Assembly: GCA_900290095.1 (NCBI GenBank)
Contig: OKQS01000002.1
Span: 186,001-250,000, forward strand
DNA length: 64,000 nucleotides
Source: Khoudiadiopia massiliensis
GTDB lineage: Bacteria > Bacillota > Clostridia > Tissierellales > Peptoniphilaceae
Direction: 5' to 3'
Shown here: piece after piece, positions 51,916-60,295 of the stretch
Layout of the letters: each line of letters opens with the position of its first letter
Position numbering within the stretch: the stretch's first letter is position 1
The notes under the pieces: model-generated
The model's database searches: none
What the model saw: only the letters and a program-made list of their open reading frames with translations
Told to the model about the DNA's origin: nothing
Made by a program: the position numbers and the translations under genes

Positions 51916-52943
51916 TAGTTTCGCTCCTTTAACCTCTTAAGTACATCAGCATTCTCCTTCATTAATTTTTCTAGCTCATCACCTGCTGATCCTAAGAATT
52001 TTTCGTATTCTTCAGTCTCTAAAGGCCTAATATATTCTGCTAACTGATTATGGAATGCATCTCTTAAAGCCATATCCCTGCTTGCCATCCTTGTTCTTGC
52101 CCTAACAATTAGCGGCTTCCATAAAGGTAGCTTTTCGAAAGCAGAAAATAAGTCTGATAATTCCCAATTATTTAATTTTCTGCCTAGTGCTTCGGATTGT
52201 TCTTTTATCATAGTTGCTAGCCCATATTCATACGATGCAATTAAATCTAAAACTTCTGAATACATCGTTTCTCTAGCACTATCTTTAGATGTAAGTTTCA
52301 AGATTTTTTTATACTCTTGGGCTTTTTCCTTAAATATACTTTGATAAATTTTATCGGTATATATCGCATACTTACTATTTCCCATATCAACAAAATCCCT
52401 AAGTGCATCAGTAAATTCTTTTCGGTAATTATCTTCCTGCAAAAAGGCACTTAAAAAGTCTTGGTCTCTCTGATTAATATATTTAGTAGAACCACCAGTC
52501 CTTTGATTAATAAAATCAATAACAATATCCAACATAATTTGTCGTAAAATTCGTGCATTATCGCTTTCAGACAACAACATTGCCATGTTTAAAAAGGCTT
52601 TAAAGTCGAAGATTGCAAGCTGTGGAGTTCGATTACTGATGTTCCCGATATTTATGTCGGGAACATCCTGATCCGTAACACAAAATAAAAATTCTTTTAA
52701 CTTTTTTCCTTTTAAAACTTGATATCCATTAGTTGATATTTCTTCTAAATTTTCACTTACATACCTCTCAATAGTTCTCACATCAACATCGAAATATGTT
52801 GCCACCATAGATTTGGTTAACCTTATTCGGCCATCATACATAATACCTTGAATCCCTGTTTGTTTCTGTATTTCTTGCACCGCTAACTCATTGTTCAATA
52901 AATTTTGTCGGTCTAAAATTGAGGTCGTTAAATCTTTTGCCAT
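51915..52943 (-). CDS. DNA-binding partner (putative antitoxin) of the Doc protein
   Basis: A 342-residue soluble protein. A helix-turn-helix is likely at about 40-75 (RLTKSMVATYFDVDVRTIERYV), followed by a region resembling phage Rha/KilA-type proteins (NISNRTPQLAIFDFKAFLNMAML) and a long helical C-terminal part. I recognise it as the usual companion of the short Doc-type Fic protein encoded next to it. It probably represses the operon and may neutralise the toxin. The ATG at 52943 follows AAAGGAGGATAAT. Confidence 0.8.
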   Translation of the reverse strand: MAKDLTTSILDRQNLLNNELAVQEIQKQTGIQGIMYDGRIRLTKSMVATYFDVDVRTIERYVSENLEEISTNGYQVLKGKKLKEFLFCVTDQDVPDINIGNISNRTPQLAIFDFKAFLNMAMLLSESDNARILRQIMLDIVIDFINQRTGGSTKYINQRDQDFLSAFLQEDNYRKEFTDALRDFVDMGNSKYAIYTDKIYQSIFKEKAQEYKKILKLTSKDSARETMYSEVLDLIASYEYGLATMIKEQSEALGRKLNNWELSDLFSAFEKLPLWKPLIVRARTRMASRDMALRDAFHNQLAEYIRPLETEEYEKFLGSAGDELEKLMKENADVLKRLKERN

Positions 52944-53008
52944 TATATTATCCTCCTTTCACATTCAATACGATTTTATATTACTTAATAAATCTTAAAT
53001 AAATAATA

Positions 53009-53222
53009 TTACTCTACCATCCCAAACCACTCTAAAGCCTTTTCTATGGCTTTTTCCTTCTCTTGAGGGCATTGCTATCTGGTCTTCCTTCTTCGATACA
53101 TTATAATTCTAACGCTCTATAAGTCCATGTTTTCTCTTAACTTGAGCAATATATAGATTAGTCACCTTGAATCCATGCTTTTTCAAAACATAGTCTTTTA
53201 TTTCTCCATAAGTTGCATCTTT
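53009..53222 (-). pseudogene. Decayed C-terminal extension of the RlmD gene
   Basis: Directly after the TAA of the methyltransferase, the same frame continues as KDATYGEIKDYVLKKHGF, KVTNLYIAQVKRKHGLIER to an in-frame TAG, then NYNVSKKEDQ, and after a frameshift CPQEKEKAIEKALEWFGMVE to a stop at 53009. This is the extra C-terminal domain that many clostridial RlmD-type proteins carry. Two stops and one frameshift show it is no longer made as part of the enzyme. Confidence 0.8.
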
Positions 53223-54722
53223 TTAAAAGTCAATTTTAGATAATTCATCTTCACCTATTTCTAGATTTAGGTGTTGTTCTGTTTGTAGTTTGGACAATAG
53301 AGCCACCGTCTCCACATGCTTGGTCCTGGGAAACTGATCGAAAGCTTGTCCGGCCACCACCTTATAACCCATATCCATAAAGAGTCCTATATCCCTGACC
53401 TGGCTCCTTGGATTGCATGAGATGTAGACAATCTTCTCAACTCCGGTTTGCACAATCTTTTCCAGGGCCTTGGGATTGATCCCCTCCCTGGGAGGATCAA
53501 GCATTATGAGCTCCGGCGGATTCTCATCCCGGGCCCGTTCCTCCAGAAATTTCAGAACATCCGCATTTACAAATTCCACATTGTTCAAGCCGTTGATTTC
53601 GGCAGTCTTTTTAGCCTGGTCCACCGCCTCAGTAACAATCTCCACACCCACAGCCTTCTTGGCCCGCTTGGCCATAAGCTGGGTCAGGGTCCCGGTCCCT
53701 GAATATAGGTCGTAAACAGTTTTCCCCGAAATATCCCCCGCGAAGTCCAAAGCCTTGGTATAGAGCTTCTCAGCTCCTATGGCATTTGGCTGGAAAAATG
53801 AAAAAGGCCCAATATGAAAACTCAAGCCCATCAAAATTTCTTCAAGATGGTCCCTTCCCCACAAAAGATCAACATGATCGGGAATAACCGCATCCGACAG
53901 AGAATCGTTGGTTGTATGTATAATCGAAACCAGCCTTTTCTCCGTCTCAAGGCCCTTGAGCATATCCACAAATTCGTTCAAAAGCTTAAGGTTCATTACA
54001 GGATCGTCCCGAGTCACCAAATTCACCATCAGCTCCCCGCTCATGGCCGTTGACCTTATCACCAGGTGCCTCAAAACCCCTTCCCTGGTCGACTTATGAT
54101 AGTAGGGAATGGCCTTCTTCCGGAAAAAATCCTGAACTGCCGCCCTTATCCTGTTAAAATCCTCATGGACAATATTACAATTTGTGGTTGGAATAATATC
54201 GTAGAAATGTCCCGGACAATGGAGGCCCAGAGTCAGGTCTCCGCCCCTCTCCATATCACCGAAGCTGTACTCCATCTTGTTCCTGTATCCCACATGGTTC
54301 GGCGCCGGCTTAATCGAGATCGGGATGTCAATTCCCGCATCTTTAAAAAGCCCTTGTATCTGCCTGCCTTTTATCATCAACTCGGTTTCATAGCCCAGGG
54401 TTTGGTAGCAACATCCCCCGCAATCCCTAAATTCAGGACATTTTGACCCCATCTCAAGACCCGACCGCTTTAAAAGCTCAAGCAGGTCAACCTTTACAGC
54501 ATCCCCGCGCTTCCTCTTCCTAACCGCCTTCCAAACCTGGCCCGGAATCCCGCCCTTGGCAACAATTTTCCTGCCCCTGGGCATTGACGAGTAATCCTCT
54601 TCCAATTCCAAAAGGCTGTCAATAGGGTCCTGCTCATTTTCCAGGAGTTCGACTCCAACCGACCTGTCAGGGTAATCGAGTTGCTCAATTAAAACCGTCA
54701 TCTCTTTTCTTTTTTTCTTCAT
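53223..54722 (-). CDS. rlmD: 23S rRNA (uracil-C5)-methyltransferase (RumA/TrmA family)
   Basis: A 499-residue SAM-dependent enzyme that makes 5-methyluridine in 23S rRNA. The iron-sulfur cysteines are visible in KCPEFRDCGGCCYQT (about residue 95 on), the SAM-binding site in VYDLYSGTGTLTQLMA, and the catalytic Cys in YISCNPRSQ. The N-terminal 45 residues are a linker to a TRAM-like part. I chose the ATG at 54722 with AAAGGGGATTTTG upstream. A C-terminal extension found in many clostridial homologues has been lost (see 53009-53222), yet the catalytic domains are complete. Confidence 0.9.
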   Translation of the reverse strand: MKKKRKEMTVLIEQLDYPDRSVGVELLENEQDPIDSLLELEEDYSSMPRGRKIVAKGGIPGQVWKAVRKRKRGDAVKVDLLELLKRSGLEMGSKCPEFRDCGGCCYQTLGYETELMIKGRQIQGLFKDAGIDIPISIKPAPNHVGYRNKMEYSFGDMERGGDLTLGLHCPGHFYDIIPTTNCNIVHEDFNRIRAAVQDFFRKKAIPYYHKSTREGVLRHLVIRSTAMSGELMVNLVTRDDPVMNLKLLNEFVDMLKGLETEKRLVSIIHTTNDSLSDAVIPDHVDLLWGRDHLEEILMGLSFHIGPFSFFQPNAIGAEKLYTKALDFAGDISGKTVYDLYSGTGTLTQLMAKRAKKAVGVEIVTEAVDQAKKTAEINGLNNVEFVNADVLKFLEERARDENPPELIMLDPPREGINPKALEKIVQTGVEKIVYISCNPRSQVRDIGLFMDMGYKVVAGQAFDQFPRTKHVETVALLSKLQTEQHLNLEIGEDELSKIDF

Positions 54723-54769
54723 CAAAATCCCCTTTAAAAAATTCCAAAATAATTTTTCCAAAAGTTTAT

Positions 54770-57151
54770 TTAAAATAACCGATTAATTCCGTTTTCCAAA
54801 GCATCTAGGCTGTCGTAATATACCATATGGCTCCAATGCTTGGGATAGAGCCGCCTGTATTGGTCGCGGGCAAATCTGTCATCCAAAAGCAGGACCAAAC
54901 CCTTGTCCTCCTCAGTCCTTATAACCCTGCCCGCAGCCTGGAGAACCCTGTTCATGCCCGGATAGGTATAGGCAAAATCAAAGCCTCTTCCCCTGGTCTT
55001 GTCAAAATATTCCTTTATTACGTTCTGTTCAAACGAAACCCCCGGAAGAGCAACGCTCACAACTGCCACCCCCTCAAGGGCCTTGCCCGGCAAATCTATG
55101 CCCTCTGCAAAAAGGCCGCCCAGAACAAAGAAACCCGATACATTCTTCTCCTCTGAATACTTGCGCATAATTTCCCGTCTATTGGCAGCTCCCAAGCCGG
55201 CCTCCTGGATAAGAAGTCCCGACAAATCCTCATCCCCATAGGTCGCCCTATAGAAATCCTCAACCTGCTTCATATAAGCATAGGAAGGGAAAAAGACCAT
55301 ACAGTTTCCCGAAACTCCTTTAATAAAAATATTAATGGCCTTGGCAAGGTCGCTCAAGGTCCTCGTCCTGTCCCGCCACCTGGTCGAAATTGAATATTGG
55401 CAGAGCCTCAAGTTTTCGGCTACAAAAGGGCTGTCAAGGTGCATGACCGGAGGATTGTCTCCCCCGCCCAAAAGATCAGTATAAAAAGAAGTCGGCGAAA
55501 GAGTTGCCGAGAAAAATATGGCCGACCTTATCCTTGATAAGATGGACTCAAAAATTTGGGACGGGTCCACCGCCCTAATCTTCCATATATATTCAGGCCG
55601 GCCCTTGTCTCCATTTTTTATAAGTATATTTAAGAAGCCATCCAGGCGTATTTCTTCGATTTTACAATAGGCGTTTATAAGGAAAAATATATTTATGACC
55701 TCTTCATAGTCCTCATCCTCATGGTCCTTGGCAAGATAGGGATCAAGGGCCCTCGAAAGGCTTTTGAGCTTATCGTAAAATTCCGGATCCCGGTCTTCGG
55801 TTGCCAACTCCTCAGGGTTGCCTTGACTTTGAAAAAATTCATAAATACTGTCCTTGCAAGCATTAGCCCGCTTGGCAATTTTCTTATAGGCTGCCTTTTT
55901 CTTTTTGTCCTCCCGTTTGGCTTCCTTGGTCTGAAAAATCTCAATTAATCTATCCATATCCCCCGAGCTGATCTGAGCCGAATACATATCACGCCCCCGG
56001 TCAACCAGGTTATGGGCCTCATCCACCAGGATAACCGTATCATTTTCCCCGTTATCAAAAGCCCGGCGCAAGTACACCTTAGGATCAAAAAAATAGTTAT
56101 AATCGCAAATAACGACGTCTGAGTAATCGCTCATATCCAGCTGGAATTCATGGGGGCAGACCCTGTGCTTCTCGGAATATTCTGAAATCACTCTTTGATT
56201 CAAAGTATCTTCATGGCTGAAAATGTCAAGTATAGCATCGTTGACCCTGTCAAAATGACCCTTTGCATAAGGACAGTGGTCGGGATCACATATGGTTTTA
56301 TCGTTCAGGCAAATTTTTTCCTTAGCCGTTATGGTCAGGCTTTTAATCCTGAGCCCCTTTTCCGTCATGAGCCCAATGGCCGCTGCCGGCTCCCTCTGGG
56401 TGTTGGTCTTGGCAGTCAGGTAAAAAATCTTTCCCACATCAAGGGTCTTCATGGAAAGTATGGCAGGATACAGGGTTGATATGGTCTTGCCGATCCCTGT
56501 CGGCGCCTCGACAAAGAGCTTGCTTCCCTCTTCTATGGCTTGATAAACCCCGACCGACATCTTCCTTTGACCTTGCCTGAAACTATCATAGGGGAATTTG
56601 AGTCCTGAGATTGTCTCGTTTCTGACCTTCCTGCTCTGAATGATGAGTCTTGAAAATTCCAGGTATCTTTTAAGGAGATCTAAAAAGAAGGCCTCGAGAT
56701 CCTTGTAAGAAAAATTTTTTTTAAACTTCTTGGTCAGGGCCTCTTCGTCCAGGTTCACATAGGTGAGCTGGATATCCACCTGGTCAAGCTTTCTCTCCTT
56801 GCAGCAAAAGTAACCGTAACACTTGACCTGGGCCCAGTGCAGGGGCCTGTCTTCTTCTCCCAGGCTTTCCAAGGGCCTTGTGGTTGACTTTATCTCGTCA
56901 ATAAGAAAGCTGTCACCATCCTCCATAAAGCCGTCGGCCCTTCCCTCAAGCTCAAACTCAATATCATCCAAGACCGTTATGTCTCGAAAGTGGTACTCGG
57001 CTTGGTATTTGGGCCCATAGGCCTTTTGTATCCTCTGATGAGCCTTGATCCCCTCCTGCATCCTCAAAGCTGACCTATAGGCAGAGTCTATGTCCCCGGA
57101 TCTCATAACAAACTCAATAAGATTTCTGACCCCGATTTTTATCTTCTCCAT
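54770..57151 (-). CDS. Nuclease-fused XPD/DinG-type DNA helicase
   Basis: A 793-residue protein. Residues about 55-130 form a PD-(D/E)xK nuclease-like domain (EGRADGFMEDGDSF, then LIDEIKST and HWAQVKCYGYF). The helicase follows: Walker A EAPTGIGKT (216-223), the four iron-sulfur-cluster cysteines around CLNDKTICDPDHCPYAK and HRVCPHEF, DEAH-box VDEAHNL, and C-terminal motif VI near QAAGRVIRTEEDKG. This organisation occurs in a group of clostridial Rad3/DinG helicases and suggests 5'-3' unwinding with cleavage in DNA repair. It lies 48 bp upstream of RlmD and may be co-transcribed. Confidence 0.88.
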   Translation of the reverse strand: MEKIKIGVRNLIEFVMRSGDIDSAYRSALRMQEGIKAHQRIQKAYGPKYQAEYHFRDITVLDDIEFELEGRADGFMEDGDSFLIDEIKSTTRPLESLGEEDRPLHWAQVKCYGYFCCKERKLDQVDIQLTYVNLDEEALTKKFKKNFSYKDLEAFFLDLLKRYLEFSRLIIQSRKVRNETISGLKFPYDSFRQGQRKMSVGVYQAIEEGSKLFVEAPTGIGKTISTLYPAILSMKTLDVGKIFYLTAKTNTQREPAAAIGLMTEKGLRIKSLTITAKEKICLNDKTICDPDHCPYAKGHFDRVNDAILDIFSHEDTLNQRVISEYSEKHRVCPHEFQLDMSDYSDVVICDYNYFFDPKVYLRRAFDNGENDTVILVDEAHNLVDRGRDMYSAQISSGDMDRLIEIFQTKEAKREDKKKKAAYKKIAKRANACKDSIYEFFQSQGNPEELATEDRDPEFYDKLKSLSRALDPYLAKDHEDEDYEEVINIFFLINAYCKIEEIRLDGFLNILIKNGDKGRPEYIWKIRAVDPSQIFESILSRIRSAIFFSATLSPTSFYTDLLGGGDNPPVMHLDSPFVAENLRLCQYSISTRWRDRTRTLSDLAKAINIFIKGVSGNCMVFFPSYAYMKQVEDFYRATYGDEDLSGLLIQEAGLGAANRREIMRKYSEEKNVSGFFVLGGLFAEGIDLPGKALEGVAVVSVALPGVSFEQNVIKEYFDKTRGRGFDFAYTYPGMNRVLQAAGRVIRTEEDKGLVLLLDDRFARDQYRRLYPKHWSHMVYYDSLDALENGINRLF

Positions 57152-57259
57152 AGCCCCTCCTAAATTATCATTTATATTATATCAACTTATCCCGACCTCG
57201 CTCCAAGCTTTGCTATACTGTATAGGCATGGAAAAATAAAAAATGAACAGGATCTTGCT

Positions 57260-58030
57260 ATGAAAAAACACAAATTAGTCCTTTGCCTTTTTTCAGCAGC
57301 TTTACTTTTGACGTCTTGTAACAATAAAAATAAAAACTATGAACTCGTTGAAGTTCCGGCTGATATCAAAGCGACGATAAAGGACGAGATAATAATAAAA
57401 AATAAAATAGTTAATGAAGAGTTCCCAATAAGAGCAGTGGCTGATCGGAGCCTCGAGGCCGGTAAATATAAAATAGTTCAAAAGGGCAGGCGGGGCAAAA
57501 GTCAGGTTAGATTGGAGCTTCACTACCACTCAGGCAAGCTTATTTCCAGTAAACCCTTGTATGAGGTGGTTGATTACCGGGCCCTTCCCGATATCATCCA
57601 CTACGGTCCCCTATATCGTGATCCTTCTCCTGAAGGAAAGGTCTACAGCCTGGGATTTTCACATCCCGATATGGAAGAACCTGATTATGATAAGCTCCTG
57701 GCTGACAAGGGCCTGATCCCCCTGTCCGATAAAATGATCGCCAAATGGAATAAGCAGCAAAGAAATAAGCCCAATAATAAAAAATATAATAATCCTAAAA
57801 ACTCAAATCCTGAGTATGGGTCCGGCCAATCCGAGTCCTCGGAGAATTCAACTTCATCCGATTCTTCGTCTTCATCTGAAGCTTCCGAGCAAACAACAAG
57901 CAGGCCAAATACCAGTAAGCCCGCTACAAGCTCCGAAAGATATTCCGACCCCTTGCCCATTTCCCTGCCTTCCGATGGATCTGAAAAATCAAAGGAGGAC
58001 GGCGAAAATAAAAGCTCATCCTCCCTTTAA
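57260..58030 (+). CDS. G5-domain lipoprotein
   Basis: A 256-residue lipoprotein: signal peptide with lipobox LLTSC (Cys 20), then one G5 domain (about 40-117: EEFPIRAVADRSLEAGKYK, IVQKGRRGKSQVRLELHYHS, and a final strand pair). G5 domains bind N-acetylglucosamine-type sugars or zinc and are found in cell-surface and biofilm proteins. Residues 170-250 are a low-complexity Ser/Asn/Glu/Pro tail that could reach through the wall. It is divergent from the helicase and convergent with the thioredoxin-reductase-like gene. Confidence 0.8.
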   Translation: MKKHKLVLCLFSAALLLTSCNNKNKNYELVEVPADIKATIKDEIIIKNKIVNEEFPIRAVADRSLEAGKYKIVQKGRRGKSQVRLELHYHSGKLISSKPLYEVVDYRALPDIIHYGPLYRDPSPEGKVYSLGFSHPDMEEPDYDKLLADKGLIPLSDKMIAKWNKQQRNKPNNKKYNNPKNSNPEYGSGQSESSENSTSSDSSSSSEASEQTTSRPNTSKPATSSERYSDPLPISLPSDGSEKSKEDGENKSSSSL

Positions 58031-58038
58031 GGTTCAAA

Positions 58039-58923
58039 TTAAAGGGATTTTAAATATTCATTGACATGGTTGACCGCTGAAAGTCCTGCGACTTGGCCCT
58101 GGCCAATGGCCTTACTTATCTGGTAGGGCCTTCCCACCAGGTCGCCGCAAGCATAGACCCCTGCTATGTTGCTTTGCATGTTTGAGTCGACCTCAACATG
58201 ACTGCCCACCATCCTGATCTCCGGAGCCAGGCGATCGGCTTTTTTGGCATCCCTAATAAAGAAAAAGCCTGAGGCCTCCAGCTCCCTGCCGGAAGCCAGA
58301 AGCAAAGTATGGGCGATCCCATCGCCCTTTATTTCCACAGCCCTATCCTCAATAATCTCAATATTGGCCTGATCCCCCAAATCCAGGTCTTGGCCGGTCA
58401 TATTGACAACCGCTATTGACGAGGCGAAATTTTTCATAAAGGCTGTCTCCTCCTCAGCATGCTTTGAGTAGGCTATAATAACAACTTTCTTGTTTTTATA
58501 TAAAGCCGCATCACAAACCGCACAGGAACTGACACCCTTGCCCAAAAACTCCTCTTCGCCCTTTATAGGCCGACCGAAACTGACCCCTGTTGCAAGGACC
58601 AGGGAAATTGTTTTAATTATTGTCTGATCCGGCATTAGAAGTCCGGTCAGGCCCCCAAGAGAATAGATATTTTCAACCATGTCTTCTCTGAAATCGATAT
58701 TTTTTAGTTTTTCTACCTGGGATCTGAACCTTTCCATAAGATCTTTCCCGGACATGGCCGGCAGACCCAAAACATTGTCAATAAGAGGGGTTTTTAGAAG
58801 CTTGAAGCTCATCTTGGGTCCTATAAGCAAAACTCTTTTTTTAGACCTGGCCGCATTCAGGGCGGCCGAAAGCCCTGCGGGCCCCGCCCCGACTATGGCA
58901 ATTTCATAATCATAGGTCTCCAT
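58039..58923 (-). CDS. Thioredoxin reductase-like FAD oxidoreductase
   Basis: A 294-residue flavoprotein with the FAD Rossmann motif VGAGPAGLSAALNAA near the N-terminus, the redox-active CAVCDAA disulfide at about residue 140 and the C-terminal FAD block GVYACGDLVGR. It overlaps nothing but starts 12 bp after the thioredoxin stop, so the two are a functional pair. The NAD(P)H part between the Cys motif and the end is shorter and more divergent (no clear GGGxSA motif), so it may use a ferredoxin or another electron donor, as in some clostridial relatives. The start is the ATG at 58923. Confidence 0.85.
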   Translation of the reverse strand: METYDYEIAIVGAGPAGLSAALNAARSKKRVLLIGPKMSFKLLKTPLIDNVLGLPAMSGKDLMERFRSQVEKLKNIDFREDMVENIYSLGGLTGLLMPDQTIIKTISLVLATGVSFGRPIKGEEEFLGKGVSSCAVCDAALYKNKKVVIIAYSKHAEEETAFMKNFASSIAVVNMTGQDLDLGDQANIEIIEDRAVEIKGDGIAHTLLLASGRELEASGFFFIRDAKKADRLAPEIRMVGSHVEVDSNMQSNIAGVYACGDLVGRPYQISKAIGQGQVAGLSAVNHVNEYLKSL

Positions 58924-58934
58924 GTTGTCGCATC

Positions 58935-59246
58935 TCAATTGTTATAATAATCCAGCTTGTCTTTCAAAGCTGATTTTGCTGTCAGGCCGACTATCCTGTC
59001 CATTTTTTCTCCGTCTTTAAAGAATATGAGGGTGGGAATGCTCATCACTCCGTACTCGGCAGCCAATTCCTGCTCCCGGTCAATGTCAACGGAATAAATT
59101 TGGTATCCCTCCGCGCTCAGCTCTTCCAGGCTCGGAGCAAGCATCTTACAAGGTCCGCACCATTCGGCAAAAAAGTCCACCAAGGCCACACCTTTGCCTC
59201 CCAAGACCTGTTCATTAAAAGATTCTTTTCCTATCTGTTTAGTCAT
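58935..59246 (-). CDS. trxA: Thioredoxin
   Basis: A 103-residue cytoplasmic thioredoxin with the active site WCGPC (Cys about residues 30 and 33), the cis-Pro segment MSIPTLIFFKDG and the final strand. It reduces protein disulfides and is recharged by the reductase encoded next to it. It is the second gene of a small operon with DUF1622 upstream and the reductase downstream. AAAAGACG precedes the ATG, a weak ribosome site. Confidence 0.94.
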   Translation of the reverse strand: MTKQIGKESFNEQVLGGKGVALVDFFAEWCGPCKMLAPSLEELSAEGYQIYSVDIDREQELAAEYGVMSIPTLIFFKDGEKMDRIVGLTAKSALKDKLDYYNN

Positions 59247-59258
59247 CGTCTTTTCCCC

Positions 59259-59588
59259 CTATTTTTTATTTTCTATATCTTCCTTTAAATGCTTTACCAT
59301 GAAAGTCCTTAAGAACACCAAGATTCCTAAAATTAATAGGTCAAGCAGAGCATCCCTGCCGCTTGCTATGACCACGGTTTTTAGAATCTCTGCTGCCATG
59401 AGGAGCTCAAGGCAGGTCACCATTCCGACCGACAGCCTATCTCTCTCATTGAATTTTTGGAGATTGAATCTATCTTCAAAAATCAGTTCATAGAAACATG
59501 CTAGTATTGTGACCACCGCCAGCAAAACGGCGATCAGCTCTATAGCTAATATCACATATTCCGTTACAGTAAATAAAAAGTCATGCAT
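59259..59588 (-). CDS. DUF1622 family membrane protein
   Basis: A 109-residue protein with three hydrophobic helices and the DUF1622 pattern: an N-terminal helix with ILAIELIAVLLAVV, then SVGMVTCLELLMAAEIL and LGILVFLRTFM. The family is widespread and uncharacterised; a role in membrane stress or small-molecule transport has been guessed. It lies 12 bp before trxA in the same direction, and 27 bp after the HAD gene. Confidence 0.85.
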   Translation of the reverse strand: MHDFLFTVTEYVILAIELIAVLLAVVTILACFYELIFEDRFNLQKFNERDRLSVGMVTCLELLMAAEILKTVVIASGRDALLDLLILGILVFLRTFMVKHLKEDIENKK

Positions 59589-59615
59589 AGCATACTCCTA
59601 ATATTTTATATTAAA

Positions 59616-60293
59616 CTATTTGCCGGTCTTTTCTATTTCCTCGAGCAGGATGCCCAGATCTTGGCAATTATCCGCTATCTCAAAATTAAAGTCCAACAAA
59701 TCATCCTTTTTACAGTAGCCGTAACTCACCAAAACCGCATCAACGCCTGCATTTTGTGACAATTCTCCGTCTACCCGGCTGTCACCCACATAGGTGATCC
59801 TGTCTTTTTCCATACCTAATGCCTCAGCTATGGCAAATAAGCCCTCAGGATCCGGCTTCCTCCTCGTATCTTCCCTAAAGCCTCTCACAGTATCAAAATC
59901 GCCGGGGGCGAAAAAGTCAGCCACAACTTTCTTGGCTATATCGTCCGGCTTATTACTATAAACGGCCAAAAGATCGCCCGCCTCCTTTCGGGCTTTTATC
60001 ACTTCCTTTATTCCCGGATAGGGAAATGTTTCATATGAAGCATTTTCAAAATATATTTGATTGTAGTGGTTTAGGAGGGCCTCTTCTTTATCTTCAGGCA
60101 TATCCTCAATGCCCCGCCTCCTCAAGGCCTCATGAACAAGAAAACGCGAAGACTTTCCCACCATTGACATGGTTTCCCGGTCTGAAAAGCCCTCAAGACC
60201 CACGGATCCCAAGGCCAAATTCAGCGTGTGTGAAATTCCCTTTATCGTATATAACAGGGTGCCGTCCAAATCAAACACAATTAATCTTTTCAA
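59616..60293 (-). CDS. HAD-family hydrolase (phosphoglycolate-phosphatase-like)
   Basis: A 225-residue phosphatase of the HAD superfamily. Motif I is FDLDGTLL (nucleophile Asp at about residue 6), motif II is YSNKPD, motif III a Lys in RRKPDPEG and motif IV GDSRVDGE. The helical cap lies between motifs I and II, as in Gph. It could hydrolyse 2-phosphoglycolate or a related sugar phosphate. The likely start is a TTG at 60293 with AAGGG 7 nt upstream; two earlier TTG codons in the same frame are possible, so the exact start is uncertain. It overlaps or abuts the stop of the methyltransferase gene. Confidence 0.85.
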   Translation of the reverse strand: MKRLIVFDLDGTLLYTIKGISHTLNLALGSVGLEGFSDRETMSMVGKSSRFLVHEALRRRGIEDMPEDKEEALLNHYNQIYFENASYETFPYPGIKEVIKARKEAGDLLAVYSNKPDDIAKKVVADFFAPGDFDTVRGFREDTRRKPDPEGLFAIAEALGMEKDRITYVGDSRVDGELSQNAGVDAVLVSYGYCKKDDLLDFNFEIADNCQDLGILLEEIEKTGK

Positions 60294-60295
60294 TT

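Noticed and set aside
53009-53222. Programmed stop-codon read-through or selenocysteine in the RlmD gene
   Set aside because: The two stops are TAA and TAG, and a frameshift follows, so decay is simpler.
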